Assembly (NCBI GenBank): GCA_029851415.1
Contig: CM056741.1
Location: 64,532,282-64,596,281, forward strand
Direction of reading: 5' to 3'
Source: Eretmocerus hayati
Lineage: Eukaryota; Arthropoda; Insecta; Hymenoptera; Aphelinidae
DNA: 64,000 bases
The translations under genes were made by a program, and so were the position numbers. Below the pieces are notes generated by a model. The model did not search any database. It was not told the DNA's origin and worked only from the letters and a program-made list of their open reading frames with translations. Of this stretch, positions 50,101 to 61,199 are shown piece after piece (the stretch's first letter is position 1; each line of letters starts with the position of its first letter).

Positions 50101-53100
50101 AAGAAGATTATGGGGGTGGCTAAAGCAGTTTTGTACGATGATGTAAACTGGTGTCGGCGGAAAATCGACGATAATCTGTAATGTTTGTCCGGAAGTCATT
50201 TGCGCGTATAGTATACTTTTTGAGTCACTTTGAGCTGTGTTCATTTGATTGATCAAGTGTATGAGAAACCGAAACCCGGATTTGGATGAGGAGTCTCATT
50301 CAAAATAGCTGATCGGATGTTTTTAGTTATGTTTGATCGATAAATGAGTTTGGACAATGACTCAAGACCTGTTCTGTTGTGTTAGATCAGCCTCACATCA
50401 ATTTGTGGAATATTCTTAAAATCTGATTAATTCTGAACTCACGTAGGCAACTGTCGATTTGTGGTAGAATAATGATTTCAGTAAAGATCGAAACTGTGTC
50501 AATCTTGAGCATCCAAAGATACCATGCAGCTGAAAATCTTGCTCTTTTCTACGTAATTTATCCCAATTTTGTTGAATGATTTATCAAAATTTCAACCAGG
50601 GTCGAAAAATGAGGAAGAATCTTTGAAGAAAAAAATCAAGTACGGTTGAAATTGAGTCGCTGAAAATGAGCAATGACTAATGCTCCTATTCCCGTACTGA
50701 GTAGTACATCTTGTCGATATTCCCAGCATGGTTCTACTATGTTGTAGATTTTTCAAATTTGTCCCTCCCTCAGACTTATCGGTATATGGTTCCCAATACA
50801 GACGTGATGAATCACAATTTGGACAGATAGCACAAGTTTTCCATTCCTGAAAAACCAGGATACGAGGATTCCCACGAAGCGAGATAGAGATAAGTTTTTC
50901 TTCGAGTCAAATTTCTCACATTCCGAATTGGACAAGAAAATTCCAAGAAATGATAAAAAAAATGACGCACAGTTGCTGAAAATGTCAAAAAGATAAAATG
51001 ATAAGGCTACAATGATTTTGAAATACTACTGACTCTGAAGATTAGAATAAGCCGCACAGTGGGTATATTGTTGTCCCAGAAATATCTTCGTTCGGCGGTT
51101 CAATGACACAGATTCCGAAAGATGTGACAATGCTGACTAAGCCAAATATTGAAACAGTTTTCATTGCAGTGGGTAATTCATATAATGAGCTCTTTTATTT
51201 GAAAGTATTCAAGATTGAAACAACGGAATGCCGTCATCGCAAAGCACAATAAATTTTATCAAATTATCGAAACGAATAAATTGAATTATCCAGATGTTTA
51301 ACTTCGATCGTTATCGCTCCAGGTTCCGGAATAATTTCTCAACTACCTCGCAAGTTATCCGTTTTCCGCAAGAAAAATTAAATTATCTGGCACACATCTG
51401 TTCATAAATTCACATTCATACATCCTAGCGATCTTAAGACGTTGCTACCGCACTATACTTAACTTCATAAAATCGTTAATACATTCGCAATTCGAGATCA
51501 CAAAGGCAAGGCATTCAGGGACCGTAAGGGCCAAATTGCGTAGGGCTCAACATTTTTTTCTCGTTCTTTCAAGGATCTTTCGCGTCGATTCCAAGTTTCC
51601 TGTCCGTGATCTTCTTTGATATAATATGCTTCAAAGGAACGGCTATACACGACAATGCGAACAGGACGTTTGCGGTTTTTCGTGTATCTATACATTTCAC
51701 GATGTACATAATACGCACGAGTGAGTGTACACACGTGAGATGTTCAAAGGTTCAAAAAACATGAGAGCAAAGTACAGAGAGCAAACGAGCTTGAAAGAAG
51801 GTTACGTACTCTCAATTCTTTTCATGCATCCAACGCATAAAATGCAAAGACGTCGACCCCGGATCAGTACTGATGATGGCTAACCTACACTATAATAGAG
51901 CTATACATATACGTGAAAACGACACTTGTCACAATATATGTATATTCAAGATCACGCGTGTTCGTATGCGAAAGACGCGCGGATCTTTAAAGTTTCTTGG
52001 TATTGGTGAGTGTGCGTGAAAAACCATCTGCCGCCGCGTGGTAGTTGCTGCATGGCATTTATTATAAGCCGGGGGTCGAGACGGGAAAGAAGTCGTCCTG
52101 TACGATAGAAGGGGATGAATTCAGATCCTATCCAAAATGTATACAAGTGTGCGAGGGAGCAGAGCATATTATAAGAACGAGTTGGATGCATAATATGAAA
52201 AAAGGGGATGAAGCGCCGTCGGTATCTCGTTTTGAGTTGGAATCGCCCGCGCACCAGGAAGCAGCGGGGACAGAGGCGCCCCAGAAGGACCACCCCGTCC
52301 GGCGGGTTTTCAAATTTTTTTGCAGACTTCTTCTTCTATTTCTCGCGATACTGGTATGCATATACCTCCAGAATTGCATGCGTCAGTGCGTAGGAATTTG
52401 CTCGGGTGTTTACGACGACCAAGTTCAGAATAAGTTCAGGGGGTGCTGAACATGCGGGTCGAGTTATTTTACAAGGTACTTCCGATAAGTGGCTTTTTTG
52501 CCGGGCGGAAACGGATCGTCCGTACATACGCGGTACATAACCGATTCACGTTCAGGGTTCTCGTCTTTACCTCCAGCCAAGGTCTTCGCGTAATTATTGT
52601 GATGATTGAGATATTTGTTTGCTCGGCTCTGTTGCGTTCCGGTTATAACTCACTCGCAGATCAACGCGATATTTTACCAACATTTTGAAAATCCATACAT
52701 GTAACAGCATTTTACGCGATGGGAATGTTCATTGAAGAATTACGCAATAAAAAATTTTCATTGATTTCTATTAGCTGTTTATTCCTCAATCTTAGAACAA
52801 ACGATTTTTCGTATACACCAAAATGCTGATTGATATTATTAAATATAAATATAAGAATAAACAACTCCATCCACTCTAAGAGATCAACGTTCGATGAACG
52901 GTTTCTTTTTTAGTTTCAATTATCTACCAGTATCGCTGGAAAAAAGAGCGCCATGTGTAAGGGTTTCAGAATTTTCAACCCACTCGGATTAATTTAGGTT
53001 GGATAAAAATTATTATTTTGGCCCATCAGATGCATATGCGCTCATTTTCCAATTAATTTGAAAGATCACAAATTATTCTCTTATCATCGGTGCGGAATAC

Positions 53101-56100
53101 TAAACACGAGAGTTGCTCGGAAACGGTGTGGAACTCCATTCTTCAATGAATTGAATCAATTTCCACCTTCAAACACGAAATCCTTGCATTGATTTTTGCT
53201 CACCAAGATTCACCACCAATACTATCATCCGAATGGACGATAGAGAAAAGTCAATTTCACATCGAATGAAACCGTGCGCTAAGATATAGATGTAAGTCTC
53301 ACAATTTGAAAGCTACAGGCTTTGCACCTGAAGAATCTCGCGGAAATCAAAGCATTTCTCAAGAGCAAAGGAAGTTTGTATAAGATTGGAGCATCGTTAT
53401 ATGTCCAAGGGCTAAAAAACGCTTCCGCCCCCGTCCAACGCATACACGCAGAACCCACGCACATTCAACCGGCAGTCATAGTTATAACGCTCGGCTAGAC
53501 GATTCCCCTCCAGTGGCAAGGCATGGCATTCCTACTATACGGGGTGGTTTTGAGGCTCAGCTATATACGACCCCTTCTTCGGGTCGCATCTCCTCTCCCA
53601 ATCATCGAGGCCGATGCCTTCCGCCCCCCCCCCACCTATATATAGCTCTCCTGCTGTCCGTGTGTCTTGAATAAATCAATACACGTGTCTAGCACCGAAA
53701 GCTGCAACCGCCACTCTGGCCGATCTTAAAACGCTGCCTCAAAAGTTGTGTGTATGTGTGTAAACTTTATATTATTCGAGGCTGCTGCATATACAAAAAG
53801 GGAATCGATCAATGCGTATATACACTATTAAAGTTGGTGGACCCTGCATCTCACCCCTGCGTGCAAGGGCTCTCGTACGTATGTACTACAAAAGCAAGGG
53901 TCACCCCCGAAGTTGAGCGCATTTTTCGAGCCTGCATGGCGTTCGATTTAAAGCCCCGACTTGTGTATGTACATCAGATTCTCCGGGTTTGCTCGAGTCG
54001 ATAGTCTGCCCTTAGAAAAAGCCCAGACTTGTATACCGGTGCGCTGTTCATTGTGCGGGTGGTGCGTTTTACGTTTTATACGCCCGACGCACTCTCTGAT
54101 GCCGAGGCTGATGTACAGACCGGGGGGTATCGATCGATTTTTTTGAGCTTACTTTCGCCCTTAAACGCGATGCTGAACAGCCGAGTATTCCATCCGGCTG
54201 TTGGATTTTTATTTTCTTGTAGAATCAATCTCCAAGTGGCCGCTGTTACAGGTGAATAATGAAAGCATCCCCGAGGAATTTCTCTCTTACAACGAAGACT
54301 GAGAAATAAAGTGTTATTCTCCCATCTGCCGCCTACATGATTCAACAACCCTAACTGAAGATTCAATTGAAATATGACACTGGCGATATAGAATTTCTTT
54401 CGCACTAATTTTTTCCTGAAGAGATTGTGAAAACGCAATCCAAATGAGAAAAGACGATTCGAAGTACGGAGCGTATGACTTTTGAAGATGCCTATTTCAT
54501 CTTTGATATTGGTCATAACACACATGTTTCAGTCCCAATAATTTTTTTTAAAAAAAATTGAAAAATAATCTGGAAGGAGATTACTTTTCAACTGAAAATT
54601 TTGAGTTAGATCAGTGAATCTACGGAAAATAATAACAGAATCGTTGCATTTCACGGAATTTCCTGATGACTCTAAAACTTCAAGAATGAAATTTTCCAAT
54701 GCACCAGTTTACTTGAATCCAAGCCAGGAACATACGTCCGAGGAGGGTGAAGAAATGTTAGCCATAAACCTTAGAAATCCGATGGGTTTATATCAACGTT
54801 TTTCTCACGCCCACTTTTCAATCGCCCGCTGGGTTGTAGAAAAATGCCTCGAACTACCCTGCACATGGATAAGTCAGGCGAAATAAATTGATATGAAAGG
54901 ATCCTACTTTCTTCCTTCATGCACTCTCTCCGATTCTCTCCTTCTCCGATTTCTATCTCAAACTGTATAGATATATAAAAATTGTGGCTTTAGAAACACG
55001 GTCTTCAAAATGGATCAAAACCATGACAATGTATGACACGAGGGTGAGAGCGAGGCGTATAGTACTGAGAGCTCAATCTTACCTAACTGTCGGCAGATAT
55101 CGGCCTTGAGATGAGAGGGTAGGGCCTTCTCCTTGAGTAGAACTTCGTAATGTTCCTTTGCGAGCTTATACTTGCCCCGTACTTCGTGCAGGTGCGCGAT
55201 GTGAAACTTGACTGCAAACGAATCATCAATTAGACACTTAGAAATTGATCTACCGTTTTATGTATGCTATATTAAGTGTTATTGATTCAACTGGATCTGG
55301 ATAATAATCAATCAGAAATAATTCGTGATACAGAAAAAAGTGGATATGACTCATTCGTGCTCGAGATTCTTCGAAATTACATTGAACAAATGAGAAAGAT
55401 AAGAAACTCCAAACTACAGTTTCAACCTATTCTCAATGAAAAGTCATATGCAGATTGAGGTAATTGTACTGTGAGTCGGTTATGTCAACATTTACGATCA
55501 TAAAAAATTATAATTCTGAAGAAATGAGCCACCACTTTTACCAAATAGTGTGCTGTTCTGAACCGTTACGGAAAGATGACTACGAACTTCATGTTATTGC
55601 CATAACACGATATAGATTTTCATTTTAAATTCGACAATGCCATCATCTGGTCATAAGATCGAGCCTCAATTTACATTATTCATATGGAATTATTTTCGTC
55701 CGATTTCAAGTATAAGCATTATCAATATTGTTAACTCTTAGGGGATCTGAACACATTTTGGCTTGTGGCTTCTTTCAAATATCATTTGCGGCTGAAAAGC
55801 TGAAATTTCTCTTCCTCGGCTAATTCTTGGATGTAAATTGTTCATCACGCGTGAGGTTTCTCTTTGAAATGAAGGCCATTCTAAGATTTTTTTCACTTCA
55901 TCTCTCCCAAAATGTAAAAAATTGATTGCTAAAACTGCATTATCAGCGAAACTTAGGATGAAATGCCCATTTTTGACAATAACACCCTCATTCAAGTTCC
56001 AATTAATTATTCAAGGTCTATACATTAAGCATACGCATACCAGAATTTTTTCAATAGTAAGTATTGAGGCCTTTCGTTCGATTGTCTTCACAAGGTATCA

Positions 56101-56751
56101 CTCATGAGCCTAACCTCAAGGAGTGAATTTATTGAGGGGTTTTCACGAAAATGTATATGCCCTTTTCGGCACATTGAGGAGCTCGTATTAGTTTAAATAA
56201 ATGATTGAGAATCAAGATATAATTTTTTACTGTTACACAATTCAATGAGTTCAAAACTCTATAGGATAACTTCATTTGAAGTGAAGTCATGAACTCGACC
56301 ATAGCCTGTCTTGAGATCTTTTCATTATAGAAAGTTTATAATGATAATTGGGTATCAACATAATGATATAACTCAGGTTAATGAAGTAATCTATTCGTTA
56401 AATGGGTTATAAACTCACTCACGCGCTATGTAGAGTCTATAGAATATTTGAAGGGGTGAAAAATGCGAAAGAAAGTCAACTCAATGTGATTAAATGGCAT
56501 ACAAAGCAATTTTGGTGAAGCTGATTTTAAGCTTTCAATAACGAATCGGTAGATGAAAATTTTTCAACGTACTTTCAAGCTTCGAAAAAGAAGCAGGTGT
56601 GGTGACGTCTATTAAGGCAAGAGTCAGGTGTTTGAGTGCTGCGTCGTAATCACCGTGGACCTTCAGCATCAAACCGAGCCGGAGGTGTACCTCGCAGGCT
56701 CGTGGAAACCCTGGTTCCACCCATAGCACCTGCTGGAATGACTTCACTGCC
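31652..56751 (-). CDS. Utx: Lysine-specific demethylase 6A/UTX-like, 13 exons, N-terminal exon(s) not found
   Basis: This gene encodes a nuclear Fe(II)/2-oxoglutarate dioxygenase that removes di- and trimethyl marks from histone H3 Lys27, usually within MLL3/4-type (COMPASS-like) complexes. Exons in transcript order: 56573-56751, 55083-55211, 41450-41633, 40473-40688, 39149-39310, 38844-39027, 36691-37080, 35140-35712, 34372-34801, 34045-34262, 33290-33866, 32465-32802 and 31652-32125. All are GT-AG with matching phases (about 1,350 codons). Order of domains: TPRs, Q/P/S-rich linker, JmjC with HQE (33513-33521) and the second His in CVHWVQ (32792-32794), then a C4 zinc domain (CGHCE...HCMDCARK). 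The iron ligands are intact, so an active enzyme is expected. The C-terminus is an unusual polyglutamine tail. The protein was called UTX and not UTY/JMJD3 because TPRs are present. Confidence 0.96.
31808..31903 (-). repeat. (CAA)21 microsatellite coding for polyglutamine, plus His5
   Basis: On the coding strand, five CAT codons (31889-31903) are followed by 21 pure CAA codons (31826-31888), then five CAG and one CAA. The uninterrupted stretch is 63 bases and should be length-variable. Confidence 0.95.
32465..32802 (-). CDS. Utx: UTX-like exon: end of JmjC and first half of zinc domain
   Basis: It encodes [20 protein letters not shown] with the third iron ligand His. Most relatives have Thr at the Cys of [25 protein letters not shown] follows, and the exon ends with the first cysteine pair CGHC of the GATA-like zinc domain. 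Confidence 0.97.
33290..33866 (-). CDS. Utx: UTX-like exon: JmjC domain with iron ligands His and Glu
   Basis: After an acidic/basic variable stretch it encodes [50 protein letters not shown] and [15 protein letters not shown] supplies two Fe(II) ligands. It ends in GDLVWVNAG across the splice. Confidence 0.98.
34045..34262 (-). CDS. Utx: UTX-like exon: helical pre-JmjC region
   Basis: It encodes [20 protein letters not shown], then [15 protein letters not shown] and [16 protein letters not shown], all near-invariant in [14 protein letters not shown] replaces the usual IWxCESxRS, a mild divergence. Confidence 0.97.
34372..34801 (-). CDS. Utx: UTX-like exon: entry to catalytic region
   Basis: It ends with [20 protein letters not shown] and HPIAVVRG, the conserved lead-in to the JmjC region (PPTPSIYLExKRDAF). 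SNCSIL-like [20 protein letters not shown] precedes it. Confidence 0.96.
35140..35712 (-). CDS. Utx: UTX-like exon: disordered Q/S/N-rich linker
   Basis: A phase-0 exon of 191 codons. It is mostly Q, S, N and [21 protein letters not shown] and an acidic DDLDIKEE patch are the only structured-looking parts. Role assigned by position between conserved exons. Confidence 0.93.
36691..37080 (-). CDS. Utx: UTX-like exon: Gln/Pro-rich linker
   Basis: A phase-0 exon of 130 codons with a pro/gln-rich start and [16 protein letters not shown], which corresponds to the LTPQKLQxLEQLR segment of UTX. A second helix follows ([19 protein letters not shown]). The rest is low complexity. Confidence 0.93.
37081..38843 (-). 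other. UTX intron, nothing recognised
   Basis: A 1.76-kb intron without a recognisable repeat or coding region. It includes a (gtat)n-like patch near 37200. The other introns of 300-1,300 bases between 32803 and 41449 (32803-33289, 35713-36690, 39311-40472, 40689-41449) likewise showed nothing beyond splice sites. Confidence 0.7.
38844..39027 (-). CDS. Utx: UTX-like exon: LPSIEEAW motif
   Basis: It contains [20 protein letters not shown], a UTX/UTY signature, then Q6 and a Gly/Pro-rich run. The donor is gtatgg after KRFK. Confidence 0.96.
39149..39310 (-). CDS. Utx: UTX-like exon: start of linker
   Basis: It reads [19 protein letters not shown] and then [17 protein letters not shown], matching the short conserved RIxxLQxxLxxxP helix after the TPRs. 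It is Ser/Asn-rich. Confidence 0.92.
40473..40688 (-). CDS. Utx: UTX-like exon: TPR segment, most conserved
   Basis: [20 protein letters not shown] and [19 protein letters not shown] are almost invariant in UTX proteins. The exon ends CYVNASR across the splice. Confidence 0.97.
41450..41633 (-). CDS. Utx: UTX-like exon: TPR segment
   Basis: It starts [14 protein letters not shown] after a 13.4-kb intron. [20 protein letters not shown] and [11 protein letters not shown] match UTX TPRs. Phases 2 and 2 join both neighbours. Confidence 0.95.
44140..45119. mobile_element. Non-autonomous TIR transposon, family B (ccgtaaaccggg)
   Basis: The left end ccgtaaaccgggctgaatgt then ggccacttt mirrors the right end (aaagtggcc...taccccggtttacgg). 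Both are flanked by TA. The length is about 980 bp. A further internal copy of the motif (ccccggggtgaatgtggcca) lies near 44521. No transposase frame was seen. Confidence 0.8.
45324..45329 (-). promoter_or_regulatory. Candidate polyadenylation signal
   Basis: AATAAA on the minus strand, 18 bases after the stop of the possible small exon. Such a hexamer is common by chance in AT-rich DNA, so it supports the exon only weakly. Confidence 0.3.
45347..45647 (-). CDS. Possible small protein or terminal exon, unknown function
   Basis: I do not recognise this protein. A frame of 96 codons from an ATG at 45637 ends at TGA 45347-45349, and an AATAAA lies 18 bases further (45324-45329). A good acceptor (tttttttctttccctgcgag) precedes 45647, and the frame is open up to it. 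The product is hydrophilic with [20 protein letters not shown], a Ser/Arg patch ([13 protein letters not shown]) and a basic end. It lies on the same strand as UTX, so it could be an alternative UTX 3' exon, a nested gene or chance. Confidence 0.3.
52186..52449 (+). CDS. Possible 87-residue single-pass membrane micro-protein
   Basis: I do not recognise this protein. From the ATG at 52186 the frame runs 87 codons inside a CpG-richer island of the big UTX intron, antisense to UTX. The N-terminal half is hydrophilic, then RRVFKFFC, a hydrophobic span ([15 protein letters not shown]), and a short Cys-containing tail. The orderly layout is why it is listed. The start context is weak, an overlapping antisense frame exists, and no splice or conservation evidence is available. 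Confidence 0.2.
   Translation: MHNMKKGDEAPSVSRFELESPAHQEAAGTEAPQKDHPVRRVFKFFCRLLLLFLAILVCIYLQNCMRQCVGICSGVYDDQVQNKFRGC
55083..55211 (-). CDS. Utx: UTX-like exon: TPR segment
   Basis: It joins the previous exon as [21 protein letters not shown], a TPR helix pair, and ends QLG before a gtaagat donor. It is too short and has no Met, so it is easily missed as an open frame. Confidence 0.93.
   Translation of the reverse strand, partial: SSFTSRTCTKYGASISSQRNITKFYSRRRPYPLISRPISADS
56573..56751 (-). CDS. Utx: UTX-like exon: TPR segment
   Basis: It starts after ttacag with one base that would complete a Trp codon (FQW in relatives). It encodes [20 protein letters not shown] and [20 protein letters not shown], a typical UTX tetratricopeptide pair. 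The donor is gtacgt. Confidence 0.94.
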
Positions 56752-57799
56752 CTGTAACACGTTCGCAAAACAAAATTCTTCAATTAAAGAATCAAAACAA
56801 ACAAACTTCATCCTCTCTCACAAATTCCAAAGATCACACAGTCGTGATTTACATAGTATATTACTCCGGTTTTTCAAACGATACCTTTTTCCATGAGAAT
56901 TTTCAGACCACGAAATCAGCTAAATCGATAGATTCAGCCATGATAGTGACTACTCGATAGAGCATAATATTTGGCCGAAATAAAAGCAGAAAATCATCCA
57001 ACTCCACGAGTTTATCAGTATTATTTGTTACGGAGAGATAAGGATCTACGTTATCTCATCAATCATACCAGGTGTAAGGAAGAGGAAATCAAAAGATCGA
57101 AAACCTTCAACGGACTTATTGCATTGCAATAATGATATCTCGATGCGGAAGTGAGACTTTCTCAGAAGTTCCAGTTGCGTTCTGGAATACATAAATTCAA
57201 AAATCGTAATTGATGAGTTAGACGTCACGAGAACCTCTCATGACAGACATTTTATCCCACCTAATCCCTGGTTTCTGGATACCCTTTCTTTTTAGCAGGA
57301 AATATCAATCTTGTATCATCATCTGATTATCCTGTAATCAGATCAATTTCATCGATATTTTTGAACGGGTTTTCTGGAATCCTTTGAAACATGATGTTGG
57401 TGAATATAACACCGGCGTCTGCTGTAAACAGGACGATTTTTTTCAATTTGGACATGTCAGATTGAAAAAGTATCGGATGTAATCTTACTCAATTTTTCGG
57501 CTTTCGGAATTCAGATATTCATCTAATTCCTGAAATGGTACATAGCGAGGCAAGGGATGAATTTTTAACAGTAAAAATTAGAAGTCGGATGAGGCTGAAC
57601 AATATTGTTAGAATCAGACTTTATCAAGAGTCCAGTAAACCAAAAAACCAACGATACAAAATTTTACTCATGAAATTTCCTCTCAACACATTGATCTTGT
57701 TCTTGAAAATGTTCGTCCTTTTAATCAGGCGACTCGCGTTGAGCTCATCAGACGAGAACAAAAGAAAGACTAGCATTCGATGCGTTTGTCGGAAAACTC

Positions 57800-58080
57800 A
57801 CCAAAGTATGTATGTATTAGCTCGTCTTGTAAAACGCGACGATAGAGCGCGTGTGCATTGCACAACTGCGGCCTTGCAAGACTCATCGTCATCGCTCGCA
57901 CGCCGGCATTCGCGAATGTGTAACTGGCACGTGCCATCCGCGCTTAGCTGCATGATGCAGCGAGCTTCCCATGTACATTTTTTCGCAACACGCCATCGCG
58001 ATACAACTGCAACGTCGACGGCCCGAGCAGGCTGTAAAACCAGGGCAGCCGCGATAATAAAGAAAGAAGGAAAGGTCAAT
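57800..58080. promoter_or_regulatory. CpG-rich island 1 with E-box palindrome
   Basis: A GC- and CpG-rich patch in AT-rich DNA, containing GGCACGTGCC at 57926-57935 close to a tgcatgatgca palindrome. It could be a promoter or enhancer upstream of UTX. This rests on composition and one motif only. Confidence 0.35.
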
Positions 58081-59107
58081 CTTGAGTGATAGCGCGCTGT
58101 GGCCTACAGCAAGGACGATTTTATCATCGGTTGATCCTCTTTAATGTAACAAATCTTTTGGTTCGGATGTATTAGAAATCGAAATATCCAACATTACAAT
58201 TGCCCTTAAGAAGAGATATGGGTATGAAGCTTTTTATGACCTGCATGTGAATTTGTGAAATGAGATCACTTTCGACGGAGTGGAAAGGTTGAAGAATTTT
58301 TCTCGAGGATTTTCAAGTTGATAAAACTTGCGAGTGCGATCTCGAATGAGATCTCATTCCAACAAACAAATATTCAAGAACCTGGGCAAGTGCATATAAA
58401 AAATTTTGAGAATTGAGGAGTTGTTCCATTACGTTTCAAATGTTAAATAGTACAAAACCATCGTGTAAGTTGATTTTTGGCGGTATAGAACGAGAACCAC
58501 GATTACACTCGGTTTTTATCGAATTGCAACCACAATCTTCAACACGGAAAGAAATGCTTCTGAAATATTTCATCTCTATTTTGGATGAACCTTTCTGCCA
58601 AAGAAAATCTGCAGGGAAATTTTTCGGATGAAGAGCAGTGTTTGTGTATAAATAATTCACAGTTAATGTTGATACGCATGATCTATCCTCAATGGCGTGA
58701 AAAATAACATTATCCAAACTATTATTTTTAATCATTGGGTAAGATATCTACGGTAAATGTTTCAATTTGCAGTCTTTATATGCCCTATTTTTTTTTTAAA
58801 TACGGGAAAAGGTGAAGGTCAGCCCAGGAAATAGGGGAGAATAGGAATCTACAAAATCCCCTGACATACCAGTATGATCGTACATCCGTATCTACATAGA
58901 ATAGAATCGATCACGAAATGTCGGATTGAATCATACTTCTGTGATTACTAGTGGACAGGAACATTCATAACTCCTTACTATGAGTTACAAGTATTATTGA
59001 TGATAAGATGATCAAATAGTACGAGATTTGAGAATTCACGAAATTTTACAGTACTTTTTTTGAATAAAATTCATTATCACGTCATTTTCTCATTTATCAT
59101 AGGTCTG

Positions 59108-60032
59108 CACTACCTGTCGAAAGTTTGTGTATACCTGAAAAAAGATTCGATTCTGATCTCTCCACTGCTCGAATCTTCTTGGTCCAAAATGACTCTACTT
59201 CGGTTCATTTTGTAGGTCTTTCCAAGCACTTCAAGGGACTCTTTGTGGGTTTTTTCCTCCGGCTCGACAGTATTTCAATGGGTCAAGGCGAATAATCCTT
59301 GGGAAAATTCATCCAAATCGGGTCAACAATCAAACTTCTGCGAGCCAGACATGAGTTGATGGATCAGGGCCATTCATAAAGCATTCGAAAGTGAAAGTTG
59401 AGAGCTTCGAAAACCATTGTTGAAAATTATCCTAGCTTGTTTCTGATCTGAGCTGTGACTGTTTTCGTAAACGGAGATTTTTCTCGAAGAAGAGTCCCAA
59501 AAACCACGAAATGTAGAGAAATCGGCCGGGCTGACGGTGGTAGTTCTCTGATTTCTTCCAAGTTTCCGTGTTGTTGATGAGAGGAACTAAGATAAGTGCT
59601 TATACAGTGAAAAATGAGCTCATCTTAATTTTTCAATGACTGGTCCTTTTTTCGAGAAAAATCTCCCTCTACAAACAGAGTCACTCACATAGCTCGCACC
59701 AGGAATAATTCAGAATAATATCCAAAAACGAATTTTGAAGATCTTGAATTCTACTCTGAGATGCTTTTTGAATCATCTAAATCCATGAATTTCTGACAGA
59801 ATTGCGAAGGTTTGCGTAATGACCCGATTTTTATAGAATTTTACAAAGCTTCAGATTGATTTTGCAAGAATGTATTGAGCTACGTGGAAAAAATACTAAA
59901 TTGCTCTGAAAGTGCTTGAAAGAAGCTACAAAATGAAGCCAAGTAGTGTCATTTTGGACCAAGGAGATTTGAGCAGTCAAGTGAGCAAAATCGACCTTTT
60001 TTTCTGTGTACACAAAGTTTTGACCAGTACTG
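59108..60032. mobile_element. Tc1/mariner-like element with long TIRs
   Basis: The left arm starts cactacctgtcgaaagtttg and the right arm, read inversely, starts cagtactggtcaaaactttg. Both continue through ttggtccaaaatgac(t/a)ctactt and ttcattttgtag to about 145 bases. A TA follows the right end. Total about 925 bp, no intact transposase frame. Confidence 0.8.
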
Positions 60033-61199
60033 TACATATTCAAGACCTACGTGTTCTCAACTCTCGAGTGAGCTGATCCAATTCTATTCACAGCGCCTTC
60101 TCTGTATCTCTTAAATTTTCTAGACTTTTGGTTATCTCTAAAATTACATCATTACTCATGATGTTTTTTGTAGCATAGAAGAGCATTTTTTGAATCTTAT
60201 TTACATCTTCAACGAATTTATCATACTTTTTCCGAGCAGTAAATTCTCTGTAAACAAATCAATGAACCATTGCTTGAATCAGCCCAAAATATGCAATCAA
60301 CATGAAATAATTGCTCCTCAGCGAATTCCGATGGAACAAGTCTTTTGTGTAACCGGAGGAATAAAAGAGTCGTGTATCAAAGATGAAGTTTGTGAATTCG
60401 ATTCAATTATGGAGATGTTACGACTCAAGTTTGGTCGATTTCATTGTTCTTCATTTACATGGGAAATGAAATTAAGCACAGACAATTGAGACGCTTGCGT
60501 AAAAAAGATGAGATGCTTTATGTCGAGGAAATTGACTGGTCCAAAATGAAATCATCACGATCTCCCTAGATGGAGTATCGATTCAGATTGAGATATGAAA
60601 ATCCACGTACGTGTATCAGTTCTAAACTTCAGAGGTAAACAAACTCAGTTTTCACGCTCAGAGACACTTGATAGATGAGACATTCATGAGCGTTTCTGCG
60701 GTATAAGATGATGATGTGAGCCGCGGGTCTGACAGTTTTCGCTCGAATTCGCAGAAATTATCATCAAACCGATAGAAATAAGGGAAATACGGGAAAAAAT
60801 CCGACTTTAGGGACAAAAAAGGGGAAACTCAAATTATAGGGGGAAAAAGGGGAATAGGGGAATGGCTATGAAGACTGATTTGTGTTGGGGTATCGCCGAA
60901 AAGCTCTGTCTAAAGATCATAAAAGCCCCCTCTGTTGAGGGTAAAAGCTCTTATGAAAATCATTGACCTCCAATTTTTTCCATGAAAAAATAACAAATCC
61001 CCTTGCAAGGAACAACCGACAAATTTTTAATTCCTTATTGACGTATGTATGACATTCTTTGACAGAGATGTCGAACGGAACACGGAAAGCAAACGGCAAC
61101 GTCGCACTTGATTTTGATCAAAATTGTTCGTATTTTTTTCTTCACCTTTTCTTCGCGCATGAAATATACATTCGATTACTTATCGGTTCGATCAGTACA

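Larger units (their letters stand above)
41634..55082 (-). other. 13.4-kb UTX intron
   Basis: This intron splits the TPR region. It holds one TIR transposon (44140-45119), a possible small terminal exon (45347-45647, - strand) and a possible membrane micro-ORF (52186-52449, + strand). It also has several GC- and CpG-richer islands (about 43500-43980, 46560-46800, 49600-49960, 51500-52560, 53400-54260) of unknown role. The rest is AT-rich with nothing recognised. Confidence 0.75.

Noticed and set aside
57046..57228. Minus-strand frame preceded by an acceptor-like site, considered as the missing UTX N-terminal exon
   Set aside because: The translation (RTQLELLRKSHFRIEI...) does not match the conserved LYGLGLVYFH region and its end does not provide the expected FQ-TG junction.
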